From assembly GCA_903925515.1 (NCBI GenBank), contig CAIYFP010000215.1, positions 1 through 10,829 on the forward strand: a DNA stretch of 10,829 nt. Direction: 5' to 3'. Of the stretch, positions 6,240 through 10,829 are shown one piece after another. A program made the translations under genes and the position numbers. This DNA comes from an uncultured Verrucomicrobiota bacterium. Lineage in GTDB: Bacteria; Verrucomicrobiota; Verrucomicrobiia; Limisphaerales; UBA9464. The stretch's first letter is position 1; each line of letters opens with the position of its first letter. The notes beneath the pieces are model-generated. The model was given only the letters and a program-made list of their open reading frames with translations. It was not told the origin of the DNA and did not search any database.

Positions 6240-8657
6240 ATGCACCACCCTCTCTCCTCCTCCGCCGTCGCCGTGGTTTTCGGAATGCTGGTTGCCCATG
6301 TCGTCGGATTGCCCGCATGGATGCACGGGGTGCTGGCGGGCATGGGGTTGGCGTCGGTGGTCGTTCCGGGAGGCTCGCGCGAGGCGAGGTTGTTTCTTGC
6401 GGCCGGCTGCGTCGGCGCGTGGATGCTGGCCTCGGACATGGATCGCAGCGGGCCATGGGACGCGGCCACGGTGATTCCGGCGGAGGCGCACCTTGGGCGG
6501 GTGCGAGGCATGGTTTTGGACCCTGGGGAGCGGCGGGCATGGACGAATGCATCGGGGCGGGGGTGGTCGCGTTCGTTGGAGCTGAGGCTGGAGGCCTGGG
6601 CGGCACGTGGCCGGGACTGGTTGCCGGCGAGGGGGACGATGCGGGTGACGATGCACGACACCGCAGGAGTGAACCCGGCGAGGGGCGACCGGGTGGAGGC
6701 GATGGGCGTGATCGGGGCACCGCCGGGGCCTTTGTTGCCGGGCGGGTTTGACCTTCGGGAGCGGCTCCGGACGCGCGGCATCGACCGGTCCTGCCGATGC
6801 GAGGGCGTGGCGGACTGGAAGGTGCTGGAGGGCGGGGGGGCGGATGGGTCGGGGCGGTTCCTCGCGTGGGCGCACGGGACGTTGTCGAGGGGGTTGCCGG
6901 ACGATGATGCGGCCCGATTGATCCGGGCGATGGTGTTGGGTTGGCGGGGTGGGCTGGACGAGGAATCGCGGGATGCGTTCCTGAGGTCGGGGACGTTGCA
7001 CGTGTTTGCGATCAGCGGGCTGCACATTGCGTTGGTGGCGGGATTGGCGGCGACCCTGATGCGGCTGGCGCGTGTGGGGCGCCGGTGGTGTGCGCTGGGG
7101 GTGTTGCCCACGACGTGGGCCTACGTGGCCGCGACGGGTTGGCAGGCGTCGGCGGTACGTTCGGCGGCGATGGCAAGCGTGGTGGCGGCGGGATGGTCGC
7201 TGGGGCGGCCGTCGGACCTGTTGAACTCGCTGGGGGGCGCGGCGTTGCTGGTGTTGGCATGGGAGCCGGGGCAGGTTTTGCAGCCGGGGTTCCAGCTTTC
7301 GTTTGGGGTGGTGGCCGGGATGGCATTGTGGGGCGGGACGGCGGAGAGGTGGTTGCGTTGGGAGGGGAAGGGTGAGGACGCGGTGCCTGGGCGGTTGGTG
7401 CCGCGTTGGCGGCGATGGGCGAGCCCGCCGTTGCGCTGGCTTCGGTTCAACCTTGCGACCTCGATGGCGGCATGGGCGGCGTCGTTGCCGCTGACGGTGC
7501 AGTGGTTTGGGCTGGTGAGCTTCGCGGCATTGGGGGCGAACCTTGTGGTGGTGCCGTTGAGCGGGCTGTGCCTGGTGGCGGGGCTGGCATCGTTGGTGGC
7601 CGCGCCGGCATGGCCGGGGATGTCGGAGTGGCTGAACCAGTCGGCGTGGCTGTGGATGCGGCTGATGGTGGAGGCTGGCCGGTGGACGGCATCATGGCCA
7701 TGGGCGTTCGAGTGGGTGGGTGCGCCGCATTGGGGGTGGTGGGCGGGTCCGGCGTGGTTGTTGCTGGTGGCGGGGCCGCGCTGGGCGGAGGAGGGGAGGA
7801 TGGACTGGAAGCGGGGTTGGCCGTTGGTGGCATGGGCGATCGCGGCGGCCGGGGCGGTTGGGGTTTCGGCCCGGACCAGCCGGTTGACGTGCCTGCCATG
7901 GGGCTGCGGGGTGTTGGTGGAGACGGGCTGGGCGGAGCGGGTCCTGCTGGACGCCGGCCCGGCGGGCGCGACGCGGCGGGTGTTGCCGGAGTGGTTGCAT
8001 TCGCGAGGGGTGGACCGGCTGGACGGGGCGATTGCGGGGTCGGGCGAGGCGCGGTTTGCCGGGGGGTGGCCGGAGGTGCTGGGGGAGGTGGGCGCCAGGG
8101 GATGGTGGATGGGGCCTGGCCAGACGCCCACGATGGACCGGGCGCGGGCGGCGGCGCTGGATGGGCGTACGCCGGTGCATCGGTTGATGGCGGGCCGTGA
8201 CGCGGAGGGATGGCGGGCAAGCTGGCCGCCTGGCGTCGAGGGACGGGAACGTTCGGACGCGGTTTCGTTGGTGATGGACCGGGAGCTTGGCGGGGTCCGG
8301 TGCCTGTGGATGCCGTCGTTGAACCCGGAGGCGCAACGACGCTGGCTGGGGATGCGCCCGTTGGGTGCGGGGGCGCGGGTGTTGATCGCGGGGTTGCCGG
8401 GCAAGGGCGAGCCGTTGGTGGATGATTTGCTCGATGCGTTGAGGCCGGAATGCGTGGTGGTGTTGGCCGGGGAACGCCCGGCGACGCACCGGCTCGGGGA
8501 GTCCTCGCGGCTGCGGTTGCGGCGGTGGGCGTTGCGCAACCGGGCAACGGTGTTGTTCACGGACGAATGCGGCGCGGTCGTGGTGGAATGCCGGGGTGGC
8601 GGTTGGCGGGCGGAAGCCCTGCGCGAGGGGCGGGAGTCCGTTGCGAGGGGACGTTGA
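6240..8657 (+). CDS. comEC: ComEC/Rec2 DNA-uptake channel with degenerate metallo-beta-lactamase domain
   Basis: The product is 805 residues, normal for ComEC, the inner-membrane channel that passes single-stranded DNA into the cytoplasm during natural transformation. Residues 1-65 are hydrophobic membrane segments. Residues 80-200 form the soluble N-terminal (DUF4131/OB-like) part. The competence domain carries the signature FLRSGTLHVFAISGLHIALV (247-266), then VRSAAMASVV (306-315) and PGFQLSFGVVAG (349-360), with many membrane segments to about 545. The C-terminal part (about 547-790) aligns with the usual beta-lactamase-like domain (LVETGWAERVLLDAG, 559-573). Its metal motif, normally SHxDxDHxGG, reads GSGEARFAGG at 600-609, with every ligand lost, so nuclease activity is unlikely. 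ATG 6240 is the first start after an in-frame TAG at 6222-6224; no Shine-Dalgarno is near. No comEA, comF or pilus gene is in view. Confidence 0.92.
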   Translation: MHHPLSSSAVAVVFGMLVAHVVGLPAWMHGVLAGMGLASVVVPGGSREARLFLAAGCVGAWMLASDMDRSGPWDAATVIPAEAHLGRVRGMVLDPGERRAWTNASGRGWSRSLELRLEAWAARGRDWLPARGTMRVTMHDTAGVNPARGDRVEAMGVIGAPPGPLLPGGFDLRERLRTRGIDRSCRCEGVADWKVLEGGGADGSGRFLAWAHGTLSRGLPDDDAARLIRAMVLGWRGGLDEESRDAFLRSGTLHVFAISGLHIALVAGLAATLMRLARVGRRWCALGVLPTTWAYVAATGWQASAVRSAAMASVVAAGWSLGRPSDLLNSLGGAALLVLAWEPGQVLQPGFQLSFGVVAGMALWGGTAERWLRWEGKGEDAVPGRLVPRWRRWASPPLRWLRFNLATSMAAWAASLPLTVQWFGLVSFAALGANLVVVPLSGLCLVAGLASLVAAPAWPGMSEWLNQSAWLWMRLMVEAGRWTASWPWAFEWVGAPHWGWWAGPAWLLLVAGPRWAEEGRMDWKRGWPLVAWAIAAAGAVGVSARTSRLTCLPWGCGVLVETGWAERVLLDAGPAGATRRVLPEWLHSRGVDRLDGAIAGSGEARFAGGWPEVLGEVGARGWWMGPGQTPTMDRARAAALDGRTPVHRLMAGRDAEGWRASWPPGVEGRERSDAVSLVMDRELGGVRCLWMPSLNPEAQRRWLGMRPLGAGARVLIAGLPGKGEPLVDDLLDALRPECVVVLAGERPATHRLGESSRLRLRRWALRNRATVLFTDECGAVVVECRGGGWRAEALREGRESVARGR

Positions 8658-8780
8658 GCCGGGGGACGTTGCCGGGTGGCTGGGTCCTGGCTCGCGAGGC
8701 AGCGTTGGCGCGGGTTGGCCGGGCGAGACCTTCCTGGGTCCTTGCGTCGTGTCGTGACGAAAAACCGGCGATGGGCGCGG

Positions 8781-8810
8781 CGATTCCGCGAGTCACGCGT
8801 CGTGGAATTG
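8781..8810 (+). terminator. Hairpin downstream of comEC, possible terminator
   Basis: Bases 8781-8791 pair with 8800-8810 (11 bp). The two G-U pairs make it strongest in the + strand transcript, which points to comEC. It sits 124 bases after the stop and lacks a U-tail, so termination is only a guess. Confidence 0.3.
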
Positions 8811-8828
8811 GGCGTGCCATGCCGCCAT

Positions 8829-8849
8829 GACGCAGGGGATGGCTGCGTC
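8829..8849. terminator. Hairpin between convergent genes, possible bidirectional terminator
   Basis: GACGCAG (8829-8835) and CTGCGTC (8843-8849) form a perfect 7-bp stem with a 7-nt loop, equally stable in either transcript. There is no U-tract on either side. Confidence 0.3.
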
Positions 8850-8944
8850 CTTGATGCCCATGCCGGGGCTCAGGCCTGCCCGCCCGAGGCGCGTGCGGGC
8901 TGGCAGCCTGCGGCGGGCGGGTCCTGCGCGTGTGCGCCGCGGCG

Positions 8945-10204
8945 TTATTTCCCGATGCAGAAGAGGGAGGAGGCGGTGCGGATGAACCAGCGTCCGTTGG
9001 CGAGTGCCGGGGAGGCCTGCAAGGGCTCGCCGAGTTCGGAGCGTGCCAGGACACGGAAGGCGGGTCCGGCGTCGAGGACGGTGGTGACGCCGGCGTCGGA
9101 GGTGAAGTAGATGCGCCCGGCCGCGACCACGGGCGAGGAGGAGAAGTTCCCGCCGATGCGTTCCTGCCAGAGGATGTTGCCGGAGGCGGAGTCCATGCAG
9201 GTGACGACGCCGCCGTCGGTGACGGCATAGAGGCGGCCTTGGACGAGGGCCATGGAGGACATGGAGGGCATGCCCTTCTTTTGTTCCCAAAGGAGGCGGG
9301 ACTCGCCCATGTCGCCGTCGCCGCCGAGCTTGAAGGCCTTGGTGGTTCCCTTGCCGCCCCATCCGCCGGAGGTGAAGACGACGTCGTCGGCGAGGACGGG
9401 CGAGGGGACCTTGCCCTCGCCGGCGACCTTGCTGGTCCAGAGGAGCCTGCCTGTGGCGGGATCGAAGCCTTGGACGACATCGCCGGTTTCGCTGACGACC
9501 TCGGAGGCGTTGCCCTTGGACCAGACGACGGGGGTGCCATGGGCGATGCGCGTGAGGCCGCGGGGGGTACGCCATGCCTCGCGCCCGGTGTCGGCGTGGA
9601 GGGCGAGGAGGAAGGACTGGTCCCATGGTTTTTGCCATCCGACGAGCTTGTCGGGGCCGTCGCTGCTGCCGTCGCGGGCCATGATGACAAGGCCGCGATG
9701 GAGGAGGAGGGAGGTGCCGAGTCCGTGCTGGCTGTAGAACGGGTAGGAACGGTTGGTCCATGCGACCTTGCCGTCGAACGAGAGGGCGACGAAGGAGCCG
9801 TCGCCGAAGCAGGCGTACACGCGCTTGCCGTCGGTGGCGGGGGTTGGGGTAGCGTAGGAGTTGCGGGTTTCCTTCTTGCGGGTGGGTTGATGGAAGACCT
9901 CGCGGTCCCAGCGGACCTTGCCGGTCTCGGCGTCGAGTGCGAGGACGCGGGCGGAGGCGCCGGAGTCGGTGGCGGTGGTGAGGAAGACATGGCGGCCCCA
10001 AATGACGGGCGAGGACCAGCCCTCGCCTGGGATGGCGGCGCGCCAGAGGATGTTGGAGGAGGCGGACCACGCGAGGGGGACGCGGGTCTCGGAGGAATGG
10101 CCTTGGCCTGTGGGCCCGCGGAACTGGGGCCAGTGGGCGGCGCGCGAGGACGCGGAGGACAGGAGGGTCGCGAGGGCGACCGCGATGGGGGCAAGGGGCT
10201 TCAT
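8945..10204 (-). CDS. Exported PQQ-like beta-propeller repeat protein
   Basis: The product is 419 residues with a signal peptide (MKPLAPIAVALATLLSSASS, then RAA before the mature HWPQFRGP), so it acts in the periplasm or outside. WPQFRGPTGQGHS at 25-37 is the usual opening of PVC-group propeller proteins. Repeated blades of the PQQ/BamB type follow: VLALDAETGKVRWD (87-100), FVALSFDGKVAWT (138-150), LLALHADTGREAWRT (199-213), VQGFDPATGRLLWTSKV (244-260), SRLLWEQ (302-308), VTCMDSASGNILWQ (334-347) and VTTVLD (373-378), giving roughly seven blades. No dehydrogenase catalytic residues or cofactor-binding cysteine pair were identified, so it is more likely a binding or scaffold protein than a quinoprotein enzyme. 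Similar proteins occur with carbohydrate catabolism genes in PVC bacteria; the divergent oxidoreductase gene agrees with that. The bases just upstream of the ATG (CTCCTCCC on the coding strand) are not a Shine-Dalgarno. Confidence 0.9.
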   Translation of the reverse strand: MKPLAPIAVALATLLSSASSRAAHWPQFRGPTGQGHSSETRVPLAWSASSNILWRAAIPGEGWSSPVIWGRHVFLTTATDSGASARVLALDAETGKVRWDREVFHQPTRKKETRNSYATPTPATDGKRVYACFGDGSFVALSFDGKVAWTNRSYPFYSQHGLGTSLLLHRGLVIMARDGSSDGPDKLVGWQKPWDQSFLLALHADTGREAWRTPRGLTRIAHGTPVVWSKGNASEVVSETGDVVQGFDPATGRLLWTSKVAGEGKVPSPVLADDVVFTSGGWGGKGTTKAFKLGGDGDMGESRLLWEQKKGMPSMSSMALVQGRLYAVTDGGVVTCMDSASGNILWQERIGGNFSSSPVVAAGRIYFTSDAGVTTVLDAGPAFRVLARSELGEPLQASPALANGRWFIRTASSLFCIGK

Positions 10205-10290
10205 GGAACGGGAGGAGCGTTGCCGGAATGGCGGGGGCGGGGCAAGGGGGCGGGTTGCGTCCGCGGAGCGTGGGCTGGCAAGGTTGGGGC
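10205..10290. promoter_or_regulatory. Divergent intergenic region, must hold promoters for both flanking genes
   Basis: The 86 bases separate the minus-strand propeller gene from the plus-strand oxidoreductase, so both start sites face it. AAGG at 10280-10283, 7 bases before the ATG at 10291, is a weak Shine-Dalgarno for the oxidoreductase. No clear -35/-10 pair or operator was recognised. Confidence 0.4.
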
Positions 10291-10829
10291 ATGAGCATTC
10301 CCCTTCATCGGCTGCGTGCGGGCATCGTGGGCACCGGGTTCATCGGGCCGGTGCACATCGAGGCGCTGAAGCGGCTGGGGGTGCAGGTGACGGCGGTGTG
10401 CGGTTCGACGCGGTCGGCGCGGGAGACGGCGGAGAAGTGGGGGATCCCGGAGGTGCACGGGGACCATGACCATGAGGGGTTGGTGCGCTCGCCGAACGTG
10501 GACGTGGTGCACTTGGCGTCGCCGAACAAGGTGCACGTGGAGCAGGCGTTGGCGGCGTTGAGGGCGGGGAAGCACGTGGTGTGCGAGAAGCCGATGGGGA
10601 TGACGACGCGCGAGACGGCGAGGGTGGTGGCGGCGGCGGGGCGGCCGGGGGCGCCGGTGTTCGCGGTGAACTACATGTGCCGGTTCTTCCCGGCGGTGTT
10701 GCAGATGCGGGCGATGGTCCAGCGCGGTGACATTGGGCGGGTGATCCATGTGCAGGGGCATTTCTTCCAGGACTGGCTCTTGAAGGACACGGACTACAAC
10801 TGGCGGGTGCTGGCGTCGGAGGGCGGGCC
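10291..10829 (+). CDS. Gfo/Idh/MocA family NAD(P)-dependent oxidoreductase (3' end outside window)
   Basis: The frame is open from the ATG at 10291 to the window edge, giving 179 residues of a family usually about 330-400 long. The N-terminal Rossmann fold is clear: AGIVGTGFIGPVH (10-22) with the GxGxxG dinucleotide loop, then DVVHLASPNKVHVEQALAAL (71-90) and HVVCEKPMG (95-103), which has the family EKP motif with its catalytic-site lysine. NYMCRFFPAVLQMR (127-140) and the GRVIHVQGHFFQDW stretch (149-162) open the C-terminal substrate domain. These enzymes oxidise or reduce sugars, inositols or related polyols, and are abundant in Verrucomicrobiota and Planctomycetes. The substrate cannot be told from this part. 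The codons are strongly G-ending (nearly every valine is GTG), as in the other plus-strand genes. Confidence 0.93.
   Translation, partial: MSIPLHRLRAGIVGTGFIGPVHIEALKRLGVQVTAVCGSTRSARETAEKWGIPEVHGDHDHEGLVRSPNVDVVHLASPNKVHVEQALAALRAGKHVVCEKPMGMTTRETARVVAAAGRPGAPVFAVNYMCRFFPAVLQMRAMVQRGDIGRVIHVQGHFFQDWLLKDTDYNWRVLASEGG

Larger units (their letters stand above)
8658..8944. other. Convergent intergenic region with three stem-loops
   Basis: It lies between the 3' ends of comEC (+) and the propeller gene (-), where transcripts from both sides must end. Stem-loops: 8781-8810 (11-bp stem with two G-U pairs on the + strand), 8829-8849 (perfect 7-bp stem GACGCAG/CTGCGTC, loop GGGATGG), and 8871-8910 (CAGGC/GCCTG plus GCCCGC/GCGGGC with an internal loop). 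None has a U-tract. A 10-base direct repeat, GGGGACGTTG, occurs at 8647-8656 and 8662-8671 across the comEC stop. No coding frame is supported. Confidence 0.5.

Noticed and set aside
5902..6474. Plus-strand frame of 190 codons before comEC
   Set aside because: Its second half overlaps the comEC coding region in another frame and the first half covers the hairpin at 6063-6084. The translation has no family resemblance.
8930..10294. Long plus-strand open frame (454 codons) opposite the propeller gene
   Set aside because: It is the antisense shadow of a clear signal-peptide beta-propeller protein. Its translation is low-complexity Gly/Ala/Glu-rich with no domain.

Overview
The window is high-GC DNA, probably from a Verrucomicrobiota (or related PVC) bacterium. 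That is inferred from the gene mix, not from a marker gene: a PEP-CTERM protein, a secreted PQQ-type beta-propeller opening with the WPQFRGP motif common in PVC genomes, a Gfo/Idh/MocA oxidoreductase, and most starts lacking a clear Shine-Dalgarno sequence. No rRNA, tRNA, CRISPR array, transposase or phage gene was seen.

Layout, left to right. (1) The 3' part of an N-acetylneuraminate-lyase/dihydrodipicolinate-synthase family aldolase (3-653, +). (2) A family 9 glycosyltransferase of heptosyltransferase type (772-1821, +). (3) A circularly permuted ATP-grasp protein (1910-3349, +) followed by an alpha-E (DUF403) protein (3383-4412, +). This conserved pair is predicted to make or modify a peptide; the alpha-E gene is split by an apparent +1 frameshift in a G run. 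(4) A gene-free stretch of about 775 bp (4413-5187), unusually rich in the palindrome CATG and holding a 61-nt hairpin. (5) A small PEP-CTERM secreted protein (5188-5871, +) behind an AT-rich leader. (6) A 368-bp gap with a terminator-like hairpin. (7) A ComEC/Rec2 DNA-uptake channel (6240-8657, +) whose C-terminal metallo-beta-lactamase-like domain has lost its metal-binding motif. (8) A convergent gap with three consecutive stem-loops. (9) A secreted beta-propeller protein on the minus strand (8945-10204). (10) Divergent from it, the 5' part of a Gfo/Idh/MocA oxidoreductase (10291 to the window end).

The genes do not form one pathway. The clearest functional unit is ATP-grasp plus alpha-E. 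The aldolase and oxidoreductase at the edges fit sugar or amino-sugar catabolism, the glycosyltransferase fits envelope polysaccharide synthesis, and the PEP-CTERM and propeller proteins are exported. The + strand is G-rich throughout, including across the minus-strand gene, so the skew belongs to the strand and not to the genes. The best leads for new biology are the CATG-rich structured gap, the frameshifted alpha-E gene beside an intact ATP-grasp partner, and the ComEC with a dead nuclease-like domain.
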